Assembly (NCBI RefSeq): GCF_012650175.1
Contig: NZ_JAAILI010000048.1
Coordinates: forward strand, 51,042 to 115,041
Length of the DNA: 64,000 nt
Direction: 5' to 3'
DNA from: Sphingomonas sp. S2M10
GTDB taxonomy: Bacteria > Pseudomonadota > Alphaproteobacteria > Sphingomonadales > Sphingomonadaceae
Shown: piece after piece, positions 25,705-34,654 of the stretch
Position numbering within the stretch: position 1 is the stretch's first letter
How the letters are laid out: every line of letters begins with the position of its first letter
Translations under genes and position numbers: made by a program
The notes under the pieces: generated by a model
Seen by the model: the letters and a program-made list of their open reading frames with translations, nothing else
The model's database searches: none
Told to the model about the DNA's origin: nothing

Positions 25705-27298
25705 GTGCTCGGCTTCGTCGACGACGAAACTGGGTATGACTACCTCGTCCTGACCGACTACTGCGATCAGCCAATCCACACGACAATCGACTGGCTGTTC
25801 GCAGAGAAGGAGGCCGGGCGCCTGGTCGATCCGTGCGAGGCCGAAGATCACGACGGTCGTCGACGCCTCGTGCTGGGCCTCGACCGTGCGGCTTGCGCCG
25901 CCAGGGATCCAAAAGCGGCGTGGCGCTTCCGCTGGGCGTCGGCCGTACTAAAGGACGGTCCCGTCACGACGTCCGACGATTCCTATACAGCTTGGATTGC
26001 AACGCGCACCGATCTGATCTGCAACGACAAAGGCGTATCGGAAGCGATCCCCGCCGCGTCGAGCCTTCGACGATGGGCTCGGAAGCTGTTTGCTGCGCAG
26101 GGTCGTCGGGGCTCGTTGGTGTCCTGTGCCGGACGGCTCAAGGGGCAGAGCCCGCTGCCCGGCCTGGAGGATTTTCTCGTCACGGAGGCGACTCTCTACT
26201 ACTGGGCCGCGGAGGACGCGTCGTTCGTCGACTCGGGTGCATACTATATCGACGCACGCGACCGGATCGCGGATGGCAACGACGAGGAGTTGAAGAAGCG
26301 CCTCGCCAGCAAGCCGGTGCGACTCGAGACGATCCGCGCCCGCGCCCGCCAGCTCGAGAGCGGTCCCGCCACCGCAGCGAAGACGGGCGATTGTCGGGCG
26401 AGGCGCGTGTTCGAGCCGGCTGGTCGCAGCGTTCCGGCGGAGCGCTTCCTCGAACGCGTCGAGATGGACGGTCTCGAACTCAGGCAGATCGTCCATTTCA
26501 GCGACAACTGGCACGTCGCGGCCGGCAAGATGAAGATGATCAACAACATCGACACGGCCACCAGCTTCTGGTTCTTTCCGTCGATCTTCTGCGGCCCGTA
26601 CCGCGAGGACGTGTCGGCGATCGCCCTCATGAACGTGATGCTGCCCCCTGCGCATATCGAGGCAGCACACATCGAGGAATTTCCCTGGCTGCAGGAAGCG
26701 TACGGTACCTGCGACCTGATCGCGCCCGACAACGAGATGGCGATCACCTCGCCGGGCTCTCTTTCGGCTTTGACCGAACTCGGCCCTGACGTGGAGCTGC
26801 CGGACGCGAACCATCCGGACAGCAAGCCGCTGGTCGAAGCGCTAAACCGGTTCATCAAGGGCTTTCTCGAGAGCCTGCCGGGAACCGTCAGGGGCCCTCG
26901 TCATCCCAAGGATCCGACACGAAACGCGCTGAAGGAGGCCGAGATGACGCGGGCGCAACTCCGCGCCCAGATCTACTGCGCCTAAATCTACTGGAATACC
27001 ACGAAGCGCACGTACCTCGGAGACAGGTCGCCACTCGAGATGGTTCAGGCGACCATCGAGGCCGGGGATCGACCGAAACGGAACACGCCCGGCGACGTAC
27101 GGCGAGCCCTCTTCAAGACACACGACGGGATCGTCATCACCCGCGACGGCTTCGAATTCGACGGCACGGCCAAGGTCATCCTCTCTATTCGTACGAACGA
27201 GGGCAATGTGCACGAGGCCGAAGTGTTCGATCAGGAGCGCATGAGGTTCGTTCCGGTATTGGCAGCGACGCTGTACGGTTTACGCGCGATGCTGCGCT
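25705..27298 (+). pseudogene. Broken Mu/TnsB-type (rve) transposase
   Basis: The frame reads to a TAA at 26983-26985 and continues in the same frame for about another 100 codons. The upstream part has N-terminal DNA-binding-like segments (GRLKGQSPLPGLEDFLVTE) and the DDE-like core (ERFLERVEMDGLEL; LIAPDNEMAI; SKPLVEALNRF). The part after the stop carries typical C-terminal transposase sequence (IYWNTTKRTYLGDRSPLEMV and a small beta-barrel-like region). The 5' start (GTG 25705) is uncertain and the 3' end runs directly into the flagellar TPR gene. It is probably a dead remnant; a sequencing error at the TAA is possible. Confidence 0.7.
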
Positions 27299-29131
27299 TC
27301 AGCCTGTCGTCGTCGAGGCAGTGGCGTCCAGCAGATCGCCGATCGCGCCCGTCGGGCTCGCTTCGGGGATCGCCGCCATCGCCGCGCTGATCCGCGCGGG
27401 ATCGACGGTGGGCGTCGGCTGGGTCAGCAGATCGAACGCCTGCGCGCTGGGCAGCGCCTTGAACGCCGCGCTGTAGCGGGCGCGCAGCGCCTGCAGCTTG
27501 GCCTCCTGATTGAGCATCGCCAGCGCCACCGCCTGGCGGAGCACGATCGCCTGGGCCGGCGGCGTCATCGCGCCGGGGGCGGGCAGGGTGGCTTCGTTCT
27601 CGGTGATGAACGATCCCCAGTTGCGCGTCCGCCAGTGAATCTCGCTGCGCACGCCGCTGCCGCCGGGTATGCCGTCCAGCGCCGCCATCGCCGCGTCCTC
27701 TCGGCCGAGCTTGTAGAGCGCCACCGCCTCGATCCGCTTGCGATCGAAGCGCATGCCGTCCGAATAGCTGGCCTGTTCGGTCGCATGCAGCGTGTCCAGC
27801 GCCTTGACCGGATCGCCGGACAGGATGAACAGCGTCGCCACCTTCACCGAGAGCGGGCCCTGCGCCACGTCCTGTCGGCGCTGCATCAGCTGGTACTGCA
27901 GCAGTTCGGCCGCGCGCGGATACAGGCCGGCGGCCTCCAGCCGGCCGGCGAGGCGTAGCGCGAGCGCATCACCCTCGGCCCCGGCAGGTGCCAGTTCCTT
28001 GTAATCCCAGTAGAGGCCGGCAGCTTCGGGCAACGGAGTGCCGCTGTCCGGCGCCAGCATCTCGCCCAGCCAGGCCTGGATCTGCTTCAGCATGGCGCCG
28101 GAATCGCCGTCGGGACGATAATAGCGGAACAGCGTGGCAGCGCTGCGCAGCGCCGCGCGATGATCGTTTTCGGCGAGCGCCAGCTTGTATTCGAGCTGCA
28201 GTGCACCCTGCTCGACCGGGCCGCCCCGCCAGCCGTAGCGGAGCGCCTCCAGCTGCTTGATCCCCTCGGCCGGGGCGATGCGGTGCAGCTTCAGATCGCC
28301 TTCGATATGGGCAAGCTTTGCCTCAGCCTGGATTTCGGGCGTGCCGCTCAGTTCGGCGCGCGACAGGCGGAACAGCCCCTCGGCGGGATCGCCGGAGGCG
28401 AGCAGCGCCTTGCCGCGCAGCAGATTGGCCTGCGCGTCCTGCTCTCCGAACAGCTTCAGCCAGGCGAGGGCGGGCTGGCCCTGGTTGATGGCGATGGCGC
28501 CTCTGGCCGCGGCGAGCGTGAACGGCTTGCGCTCCTGCGGCGTGCGGCCGTTGATCGCCGGCACGGCGCAGTTGATCTGGCGCGCGGCAGCCTTGTCGTC
28601 ACCGGTGCCCGCCAGCGCGCGGACGCGCCAGGCACAGGCCTCGGCATTGCCCTCGAGTTCGGGGAGCGACAATGCTTCCACAGCGTCGCGATAATGGCCG
28701 ACCATCACCAGCGCGGCGCCGGTGGCAAGCTGGAACGGCGCGACAAGGGCGAGATCCTCGTCATCCGATTCCATCGTCTCCAGCACGCCCAGCGCTTCTG
28801 CGCCCATGCCGCGGCGGATCAGCGAGCCGGCATAGCGCCAGCGGGCGAGCTGCCGGGTATCGGGCTTGGCGTTGATCAGCGCGTCCCAGGCGGCCTCCTC
28901 GGTCAGCTCCGGCCAGTCGCGACTGTCGGTCACGCGCGGCATCTGGGCGAGGATGGCGGCGAAGGGCGGGAGAACGGCACGACCGGCCGGTGCGGGCGGG
29001 GCTTCTTCTGCCGATGCTGCGGGGGCCGCGCCATGCGCGGCGCCGTGATCCTCGGCGGGCGGGTGCGCCGGATCGCTGGGCGGGGCAGCGGCGGTGCTGG
29101 CGAGCAGCGCGACGATCAGCAAGCGACGCAT
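27299..29131 (-). CDS. Exported TPR-like protein of the flagellar cluster
   Basis: The 610-residue protein has a signal peptide (MRRLLIVALLASTAAA), a His/Ala/Pro-rich segment, then about 500 residues of helical repeats of TPR or SEL1 character (for example RYAGSLIRRGMGAEALGVLE, LRGKALLASGDPAEGLFRLS, ATLFILSGDPVKALDTLHA). It is predicted to be periplasmic. Its ATG overlaps the stop of the small membrane protein upstream (TGATG), so both are read from the box at 29375. A flagellar role is inferred from promoter and location only. Confidence 0.7.
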   Translation of the reverse strand: MRRLLIVALLASTAAAPPSDPAHPPAEDHGAAHGAAPAASAEEAPPAPAGRAVLPPFAAILAQMPRVTDSRDWPELTEEAAWDALINAKPDTRQLARWRYAGSLIRRGMGAEALGVLETMESDDEDLALVAPFQLATGAALVMVGHYRDAVEALSLPELEGNAEACAWRVRALAGTGDDKAAARQINCAVPAINGRTPQERKPFTLAAARGAIAINQGQPALAWLKLFGEQDAQANLLRGKALLASGDPAEGLFRLSRAELSGTPEIQAEAKLAHIEGDLKLHRIAPAEGIKQLEALRYGWRGGPVEQGALQLEYKLALAENDHRAALRSAATLFRYYRPDGDSGAMLKQIQAWLGEMLAPDSGTPLPEAAGLYWDYKELAPAGAEGDALALRLAGRLEAAGLYPRAAELLQYQLMQRRQDVAQGPLSVKVATLFILSGDPVKALDTLHATEQASYSDGMRFDRKRIEAVALYKLGREDAAMAALDGIPGGSGVRSEIHWRTRNWGSFITENEATLPAPGAMTPPAQAIVLRQAVALAMLNQEAKLQALRARYSAAFKALPSAQAFDLLTQPTPTVDPARISAAMAAIPEASPTGAIGDLLDATASTTTG

Positions 29132-29346
29132 CAATGGGCTCCAGCCATGAGATACGTCACCACGGCGCCGCCGATGATGCAGGCGATCACGAAGATCATT
29201 GCAGGCACGATCGGCAAACCGGCGGGCGCGGCCGCCTCCGGACCGCCCGCCTTGGCGTTCTGCTTCTCGCTGGTGTCGACGGCGTTGCCGCGGCTGGCCG
29301 CGTCGGCGACGACGCGCATCCGGGCGGGGCGTTGATCGTGGCTCAT
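29131..29346 (-). CDS. Small single-pass membrane protein behind a flagellar-type box
   Basis: A 71-residue protein: a soluble basic N-terminal half (MSHDQRPARMRVVADAASRG) and one C-terminal membrane segment (IVPAMIFVIACIIGGAVVTYL). Not recognised. It starts at ATG 29346, 29 bp after the TATAAA box, and is translationally coupled to the TPR gene. Probably a membrane anchor or accessory of that protein. Confidence 0.65.
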   Translation of the reverse strand: MSHDQRPARMRVVADAASRGNAVDTSEKQNAKAGGPEAAAPAGLPIVPAMIFVIACIIGGAVVTYLMAGAH

Positions 29347-29374
29347 TTGGAATCCGTTAAGTGCTTGTCCCTTA

Positions 29375-29380
29375 TTTATA
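29375..29380 (-). promoter_or_regulatory. Flagellar-type -10 box
   Basis: Minus-strand CACGTCCTATAAATAAGGG, 29 bp before the small membrane protein. Same TCCTATAA core as fliG and fliK. Confidence 0.55.
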
Positions 29381-29435
29381 GGACGTGCGCGGCCGCAGCG
29401 GCGGCCCGGCCCATGCGATTGACAGGAGAAATTTG

Positions 29436-29852
29436 GTGCGCGGCAACAAGACGCTGGCGATGCTTGGCGTGATCGCGGCAGCGGCCTCGCCGCTTCCGGC
29501 CGGGCAGGCATTTGCATCCGGCGGCGGGGGCGGGGGCGAGGCGCTGCATCTGGTCAAGATGGAGCCGATCGCCGTGCCGATCGTCGATTCGGACCGCGTC
29601 GCCGGCACGCTGAATTTCCAGCTGGTACTGGAGGTGCACGACGCCGCCACCGCCGAAAAGCTCACCGCGGCGATGCCGAACTTGCGCATGGCGGCGATCG
29701 CCAGCGGGTTGGAATTCGCGCGACTCGACGCCTCGGCGCTCCGCGCGGTGAATGTGGCGGACCTCGACAAGACGCTTACCGGCGCGCTCAAGACCGTGTC
29801 GCCGGACGTCGGCCGGGTGCTGATCGTCGAAGTAGGCGCCTCGCAGAACTGA
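29436..29852 (+). CDS. Exported protein of unknown function, FliL-domain-like character
   Basis: The 138-residue protein has an N-terminal signal (KTLAMLGVIAAAASPLPAG) and a Gly-rich linker, then a compact domain (VKMEPIAVPIVDSDRVAGTL; FQLVLEVHDAATAEKL; RVLIVEV). Strand-helix-strand order with VPIVD resembles the periplasmic FliL/stomatin-like domain in outline, but identity is not established. GTG 29436 is preceded by AGGAGA. It is divergent from the TPR operon and followed by a good terminator. Confidence 0.6.
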   Translation: MRGNKTLAMLGVIAAAASPLPAGQAFASGGGGGGEALHLVKMEPIAVPIVDSDRVAGTLNFQLVLEVHDAATAEKLTAAMPNLRMAAIASGLEFARLDASALRAVNVADLDKTLTGALKTVSPDVGRVLIVEVGASQN

Positions 29853-29893
29853 ACCTTTCAGGTGCGGCTCGACCCGCATCCGACAAGACAAAA

Positions 29894-29925
29894 GGCATCC
29901 CGGCGGCGGCTGGGATGCCTTTTTT
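29894..29925 (+). terminator. Rho-independent terminator
   Basis: GGCATCCC pairs with GGGATGCC around a short loop, followed by TTTTTT. It ends the 29436-29852 gene. Confidence 0.9.
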
Positions 29926-29981
29926 CTTGGCCTATCGCCTGAAGCCGGCATTCCGGCTTGCGCCGGGATGCCGTGCATCGC

Positions 29982-30551
29982 TCAGCCGGGCTTGCGCGCG
30001 GCGCCGGCGGGTGCGGCCATGGCCGCCGCCGTTGGCATGGCAGCCGGCTTTGCCGCGCTTTTGCGGGCGAGCGCCATGCTGAGCGACGCGGCCCCCTTGG
30101 GTGACATGGCCGCAAGGATCGCGGCAGTGGACGCGGGGCGCATCCGCTGCGCCACCTTCATCTGCACTTCCATGTCCAGCTGTTCGAACACCGCCGCCGC
30201 CTTGGCCGGCTTCATCGCCTGATAGATGCGGGCCAGCTCGTCGAACTGCGCCTCGGCGGCTGCGGGCGCACCGGGCGTGCCGGGGGCGCCGGCGGCCGCG
30301 TCCTTTTGCTGCGCCTCGACACTGGCTGCCAGCCGCTGTTCGGCAGCCTTGGCGGCCTGCTCGCGCAGGTCGAGCGCGCGCTGGCGCTTGGCGGCTTCCT
30401 GGTCGCGCGCGCTCAGGTCGCGCTCGATCGAGTTGCCCAAGCGGGTCTTGCTGCTGGTGTCCTGATCACCGGTGGCGATGCTGGCGGCATTGGCCACCGC
30501 GGCGATCGCGGAGGCCGCCGCCATCAGCAGCAGCAGGGAAGGGCGCGCCAT
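29982..30551 (-). CDS. MotE-like flagellar protein (MgtE N-domain-like)
   Basis: The 189-residue protein has a signal or anchor segment (SLLLLMAAASAIAAVANA), a coiled-coil stretch (RDQEAAKRQRALDLREQAAK), an Ala/Pro linker and a C-terminal MgtE_N-like domain (ARIYQAMKPAKAAAVFEQLD; RMRPASTAAILAAMSP). This matches the alphaproteobacterial MotE type, a periplasmic chaperone of MotC or of motor assembly. It is last in fliL-fliM-x-motE and its ATG overlaps the preceding stop (TGATG). Confidence 0.75.
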   Translation of the reverse strand: MARPSLLLLMAAASAIAAVANAASIATGDQDTSSKTRLGNSIERDLSARDQEAAKRQRALDLREQAAKAAEQRLAASVEAQQKDAAAGAPGTPGAPAAAEAQFDELARIYQAMKPAKAAAVFEQLDMEVQMKVAQRMRPASTAAILAAMSPKGAASLSMALARKSAAKPAAMPTAAAMAAPAGAARKPG

Positions 30552-30973
30552 CACGCGGCCTCACGCGTGGCGGGAAGCGTGTCGATCGGCGCATCCGCCG
30601 CGTCCGTCGCTTCCGCGTGCAACTGTTCGGCGGCCTCCTCGCCGGCGACGCGCAGGGCATTGGCCAGGCTGACGGCCGAGACGATCCGCTCGCAGGCGGA
30701 ATCGGCAATGCCGATCATGTCCGACAGCTCGTCGCGCAGGTCGCGGGCCTGCTCCACCAGCCGCGCGTGACGCGCGCAATCGGTGCCCAGCGTCGCCTTC
30801 ATGTCCGAAAGCACGGAGCGCGCCTGCACCGTCGCATGGTCCAGCGCCTTCACCACATCGGTGAGGGCGCCTTCCTTCACGGCGCGCAGGCTGCGCATCA
30901 TGCGCATGCTCTGCACGAGCACGGCCACGCACAGGATGATCGTCAGCACATTGGCGAAAAGCGCGATACTCAT
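30551..30973 (-). CDS. Membrane-anchored coiled-coil protein of the fliLM operon (DUF6468-like)
   Basis: The 140-residue protein has one N-terminal membrane helix (LFANVLTIILCVAVLVQSM) and a helical cytoplasmic part with a CERIVSAVSLAN segment. Proteins of this shape follow fliM in many alphaproteobacteria; the DUF number is from memory. Function unknown, presumably motor or export assembly. ATG 30973 overlaps the fliM stop by four bases. Confidence 0.65.
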   Translation of the reverse strand: MSIALFANVLTIILCVAVLVQSMRMMRSLRAVKEGALTDVVKALDHATVQARSVLSDMKATLGTDCARHARLVEQARDLRDELSDMIGIADSACERIVSAVSLANALRVAGEEAAEQLHAEATDAADAPIDTLPATREAA

Positions 30974-31989
30974 GATAACTTCTTCCTTGAGCGGGAAACG
31001 TCGTTGACCAGGCGCACGGCGACGCGGCCGCTTCGCTGGCCGATCTGGGCCTGGGCGAGCTTGATCTCGCCGCATGCCATGTCGAGCGCGTCGTCGGGGC
31101 TCTTGTCGAAGGCGATGGTCTGGCCGACCTGCAGCTCTTCCAGATCGGAAAGCGGCAGCGCCTTTTCGCCGAGCAGCACGTTGACGGTCACGTTGGTCTT
31201 GCGGATCTCGGAGGCCATGTGCGCTTCCCAGATGCTGTCGCGGCCGCTCTTCTCGCCCATGAAGCGCTGCAGCAGCTTGTGGCGCACCGGCTCCAGCGTG
31301 GCATAGGGGAATACCATGGTGATGCAGCCGCCACGCCCGTCCATGTCGACGCGGAAGGTGGCGATGGCGCAGATGTTCGAGGTGGCGGCGATCGCGGCGA
31401 AGCGCGGGTTGGTCTCGATGCGCTCCAGCCGCATGTTTACCGGCTCGATCGGCTCGAACGCGTCGGCGAAATCACGCAGCGCCGTTTCCAGTACGCGGGC
31501 GACCAGCGAGGTTTCGATGGGCGTGAAGGCACGGCCGTCGATCACCGTCGGCGAGTTGCCGCCGCGGCCGCCGAGCAGTGCATCGACCACCGAATAGATC
31601 AGCCCGGATTCGACCGTGACCAGGCCATAGCTTTCCCACTCGCTGACCTTGAACACGCCGACCATGGCGGGCAGCAGCACGCGGTTCATGAATTCGCCGA
31701 AGCGCGCCGAGGTCACTTCCTCCAGGCTCACGTCGATCGCGTCCGAGGTCATGTTGCGCATCGAACTGGCGAAGCTGCGGACCACGCGGTCGCACACCAC
31801 TTCCAGCATCGGCAGCCGTTCGTGGCTGATGACCTTCGATTCCAGAACGGCGCGCAGGCCCTTCTTCTTCAGGACCGGTTCGCTCCCTCCGAACAGGGCG
31901 TCGATATCCGCCTGCGCGAAGTTGCCGATATCGTCGCCGAACGGCGCGGCGGGGGGATCGGGAAGGTCGAAATCGTCTAGATCGATCAT
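30970..31989 (-). CDS. fliM: Flagellar motor switch protein FliM
   Basis: The 339-residue C-ring protein binds CheY-P and transmits the switch. It has an N-terminal acidic segment with DIDALFGG (in place of the usual LSQDEIDALL), the CheC-like middle domain (MRNMTSDAIDVSLEEVTSAR, LIYSVVDALLGGRGG), and a C-terminal SpoA domain (LLGEKALPLSDLEELQVGQT). It overlaps fliL and the next gene by four bases each. Confidence 0.95.
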   Translation of the reverse strand: MIDLDDFDLPDPPAAPFGDDIGNFAQADIDALFGGSEPVLKKKGLRAVLESKVISHERLPMLEVVCDRVVRSFASSMRNMTSDAIDVSLEEVTSARFGEFMNRVLLPAMVGVFKVSEWESYGLVTVESGLIYSVVDALLGGRGGNSPTVIDGRAFTPIETSLVARVLETALRDFADAFEPIEPVNMRLERIETNPRFAAIAATSNICAIATFRVDMDGRGGCITMVFPYATLEPVRHKLLQRFMGEKSGRDSIWEAHMASEIRKTNVTVNVLLGEKALPLSDLEELQVGQTIAFDKSPDDALDMACGEIKLAQAQIGQRSGRVAVRLVNDVSRSRKKLS

Positions 31990-32552
31990 TGCTGGATCAG
32001 GTCCTGAATGAGAACTTCCTTGACCATGCCGGGGCCGAGCACGCGGGTGGCGCGCACCATCAGCTCTTCCTTCAGCCGGAACACCGCCGCCGAGCCGCCC
32101 AGATCCTCGGGGCGCAGCTCGCGCAGGAAGGGCTGATAGGCGTCGAGCACCATCGGCAGCTTGTCCTTCAGCGCCGTGTCGGTGGTCTTGGGGCCCGGCA
32201 CCAGCATCAGGTGCAGCTTCAGAAAGCGCGGGGACCCGTCGGGCGAGCGCAGGTTGACCGAGACGGCGGGCACGTCGACGAACTTGCCCTTGGCTTCGCC
32301 ATGGCCGCCTTCGCCCTCGCCTTCGCCTTCGCCTTCCGCTTCCGCTTCGCCATGCCCTTCGTCGGCAGCGGCGGCTTCCTCGCCATGCGCTTCGGTCTTG
32401 GCGGTGCTCTTGCCGCCCATGAAGAAGGCAGCACCGCCGCCGCCCAGCGTCAGCGCGGCGGCGGTCGCGGCGCCGATGATGATCAGCTTCTTCTTCTTGT
32501 TGGGCGCCGGGGCCTCCTGCGCGCTCTTATCCTCGACGATCTCGGCCGACAT
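31986..32552 (-). CDS. fliL: Flagellar basal-body protein FliL
   Basis: The 188-residue protein has a short cytoplasmic Lys-rich start, one membrane helix (KLIIIGAATAAALTLGGGGA), a highly acidic Glu/Gly/His-rich linker, and the periplasmic FliL domain ending in MVKEVLIQDLIQQ. FliL surrounds the stator. It heads fliL-fliM-x-motE behind a strong TATAAT box and the CGGCA dyad. A second FliL-like protein is encoded at 57099. Confidence 0.92.
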   Translation of the reverse strand: MSAEIVEDKSAQEAPAPNKKKKLIIIGAATAAALTLGGGGAAFFMGGKSTAKTEAHGEEAAAADEGHGEAEAEGEGEGEGEGGHGEAKGKFVDVPAVSVNLRSPDGSPRFLKLHLMLVPGPKTTDTALKDKLPMVLDAYQPFLRELRPEDLGGSAAVFRLKEELMVRATRVLGPGMVKEVLIQDLIQQ

Positions 32553-32610
32553 AATAACCCTGGACCTTCCGATTTATCGGCCGCGACGTCCGCACGTCCG
32601 ATTTCCCTCT

Positions 32611-32616
32611 ATTATA
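32611..32616 (-). promoter_or_regulatory. Flagellar-type -10 box of the fliL operon
   Basis: Minus-strand GACGCTTCTATAATAGAGG, twelve bases downstream of the dyad at 32628. Perfect TATAAT. Confidence 0.65.
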
Positions 32617-32627
32617 GAAGCGTCACC

Positions 32628-32642
32628 CGGCAATTTCTGCCT
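32628..32642. promoter_or_regulatory. Dyad CGGCAATTTCTGCCT between fliL and flgF
   Basis: Inverted repeat GGCA-N5-TGCC in the divergent fliL/flgF region. It is nearly the same as CGGCAGTTTCTGCCG before fliF, and sits where a -35 element would be for fliL. Confidence 0.6.
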
Positions 32643-32669
32643 AGTGACCATTTTTCGAAGGACGGTCCG

Positions 32670-33410
32670 GTGGACATCTCCTCTTACGTGCTCCTCAGCC
32701 AGGAGCAGGCGCTGCGGCGCCGGATGGACGTGGTGGCGAACAACATCGCCAACATGAATACGGTGGGGTTCAAGCGCGAGCAGCCGGTGTTCCGCGAATA
32801 TGTGGAGCAGACCGACGGCGCCGTGAAACCGGCCGAGAAGACCTCGTTCGTGCTCGACTATGGCGCGGTGCACGATACTTCCAACGGCGCGTTCCAGCCG
32901 ACCGGCAACCCGCTCGACGTGATGATCGACGGGCCGGGCTATCTGGCAGTGCAGGCCGGCGACGGCACCACCGCCTATACGCGCGCGGGCTATGTGAAGG
33001 TGCTGGAAAGTGGCGAACTCGCCACCTCGGGCGGCCAGGTGATCCTGGGCGAGGGCGGCAAGCCGATCAAGATTCCGGCAGAGGAAGCGGGCAAGGTCAA
33101 CGTCCAGGCGGACGGCACGGTGATGGGCCTGAACGGCCCGCTCGGTCGCATTGCGGTGACCGTGTTCGACAGCGAGGCAGTCGTCGATCCGCGCGGCAAC
33201 GACATGTTCACCGCCACCGGCGGCCGCGAGCTGCCGGCCAGCGCCACCAAGCTGGTGAGCGGGGGCGTCGAGGGATCGAACGTCAACGCGATCGTCGAGA
33301 CGACCGACATGATGCAGATTCTCCGCGCCTACCAGACCAGCCAGAGCCTCTCCAACGCGATGTCGGACATGCGCAAGAGCGCGATCGACAAGCTCGGCCG
33401 CGTCAGCTGA
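32670..33410 (+). CDS. flgF: Flagellar proximal rod protein FlgF
   Basis: The 246-residue rod protein has the rod N-terminus (SSYVLLSQEQALRRRMDVVA, NNIANMNTVGFKRE), DGPGYLAVQ, and the C-terminal partner GSNVNAIVETTDMMQILRAY. GTG 32670 follows AAGGA. It starts the rightward flgF-flgG-flgA-flgH operon, divergent from fliL. Confidence 0.94.
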   Translation: MDISSYVLLSQEQALRRRMDVVANNIANMNTVGFKREQPVFREYVEQTDGAVKPAEKTSFVLDYGAVHDTSNGAFQPTGNPLDVMIDGPGYLAVQAGDGTTAYTRAGYVKVLESGELATSGGQVILGEGGKPIKIPAEEAGKVNVQADGTVMGLNGPLGRIAVTVFDSEAVVDPRGNDMFTATGGRELPASATKLVSGGVEGSNVNAIVETTDMMQILRAYQTSQSLSNAMSDMRKSAIDKLGRVS

Positions 33411-33432
33411 CTTTCACGAAGGGATAAAATCC

Positions 33433-34215
33433 ATGCGTACGCTTTCCATCGCCGCGACCGGCATGCTGGCCCAGCAGACCAATGTCGACGTGATCTCGAA
33501 CAACATCGCCAACATGAACACCACCGCGTTCAAGAAGCAGCGCGCCGAGTTCCAGGACCTGCTCTACCAGCAGGTCTCGCGTCCCGGCTCCGCGACCGGC
33601 GGCGACACCAAGGTGCCTGCCGGCATCCAGATCGGCTCGGGTGTGAAGACCGGCGGCGTCTACCGCATCAACGAGCAGGGCGTGATGACCCAGACCGGCA
33701 ACCCCTACGACATCGGGGTGCAGGGCAAGGGCTATTTCCAGGTGACGATGCCCGACGGCACCACCGCCTATACCCGCGACGGCTCGTTCCAGATCTCCGA
33801 CCAGGGCGAACTGGTGACGCAGGACGGCTATCCGGTGCAGCCGGGCATCACCATCCCCCAGGGCGCGCTGGACGTGAACATCTCCAAGACCGGCCTGGTC
33901 GAGGTGACCGTCGCGGGCAACACCCAGCCGCAGCAGCTCGGCCAGCTCCAGCTCGCCACCTTCATGAACGAGAACGGCCTCGAGGCGAAGGGCGGCAACC
34001 TGTTCCTGGAGACCGCTGCTTCGGGCCAGCCGACCGTCGGCTCGCCGGGCGATACCGGAATCGGCACGCTGACTCAGGGCTTCATCGAGGCCTCGAACGT
34101 CAACCCGGTGTCCGAGATCACGTCGCTGATCACCGCGCAGCGCGCCTATGAGATGAACAGCCGCGTCGTGAAGACCGCCGACGAGATGCTGGCGACGACC
34201 AGCCAGCTGCGCTGA
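33433..34215 (+). CDS. flgG: Flagellar distal rod protein FlgG
   Basis: At 260 residues it matches the usual FlgG length. The conserved MRTLSIAATGMLAQQTNVDV, NNIANMNTTAFKK, QGKGYFQVT and C-terminal EASNVNPVSEITSLITAQRA are present. It forms the distal rod. The stop overlaps the flgA start (TGATG). Confidence 0.96.
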   Translation: MRTLSIAATGMLAQQTNVDVISNNIANMNTTAFKKQRAEFQDLLYQQVSRPGSATGGDTKVPAGIQIGSGVKTGGVYRINEQGVMTQTGNPYDIGVQGKGYFQVTMPDGTTAYTRDGSFQISDQGELVTQDGYPVQPGITIPQGALDVNISKTGLVEVTVAGNTQPQQLGQLQLATFMNENGLEAKGGNLFLETAASGQPTVGSPGDTGIGTLTQGFIEASNVNPVSEITSLITAQRAYEMNSRVVKTADEMLATTSQLR

Positions 34216-34643
34216 TGTCCGCGCTGCTGGGACTGTTGCTGCGCGTGGCGGTGCCTGCCGAGGACGTGCCGGTGGCGGTGGTCCAGCAGCCGGTCGCGCG
34301 CGGCGAGCGGATCGAGATGGGCGACCTCTCGATCGAAACCCGCCCCGAGGCGAGTGCGCGCGGCGCGCTCCGCCCGGAAGACGTCGTCGGCATGGATGCG
34401 ACCCGGACGCTGAACCCCGGCACGCTGCTCCGCCGCGGCGACGTGATGAAGCCGCAGCTGGTCAAGCGCGGCGAGCCGGTCACGGCCAGGATCGTGTCCG
34501 GCACGCTCCTGATCACCGCGGCCGGTCGCGCGCTGGGCAGCGGTGCCCAGGGCGATCCGGTGCGGATCGTCGTCAACGCCACCAACCGCACGCTCGACGG
34601 GATCGTCGATGGCAGCGGCACGGTGCGGATATCCACTCCCTGA
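34215..34643 (+). CDS. flgA: P-ring assembly chaperone FlgA
   Basis: The 142-residue protein has a short weak signal (SALLGLLLRVAVPAEDVPVA) and the SAF/FlgA domain: PVARGERIEMGDLSIETRP, LNPGTLLRRGDVMKPQLV, and ARIVSGTLLITAAGRALG. FlgA helps FlgI assemble the P-ring. It is placed between flgG and flgH, as in Caulobacter-type operons. Confidence 0.88.
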   Translation: MSALLGLLLRVAVPAEDVPVAVVQQPVARGERIEMGDLSIETRPEASARGALRPEDVVGMDATRTLNPGTLLRRGDVMKPQLVKRGEPVTARIVSGTLLITAAGRALGSGAQGDPVRIVVNATNRTLDGIVDGSGTVRISTP

Positions 34644-34654
34644 GGGACAAGTAC

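Noticed and set aside
26983..26985. Programmed stop readthrough or recoding in the transposase
   Set aside because: The stop is TAA, with no slippery sequence or stem-loop visible after it; decay or a sequencing error is simpler.
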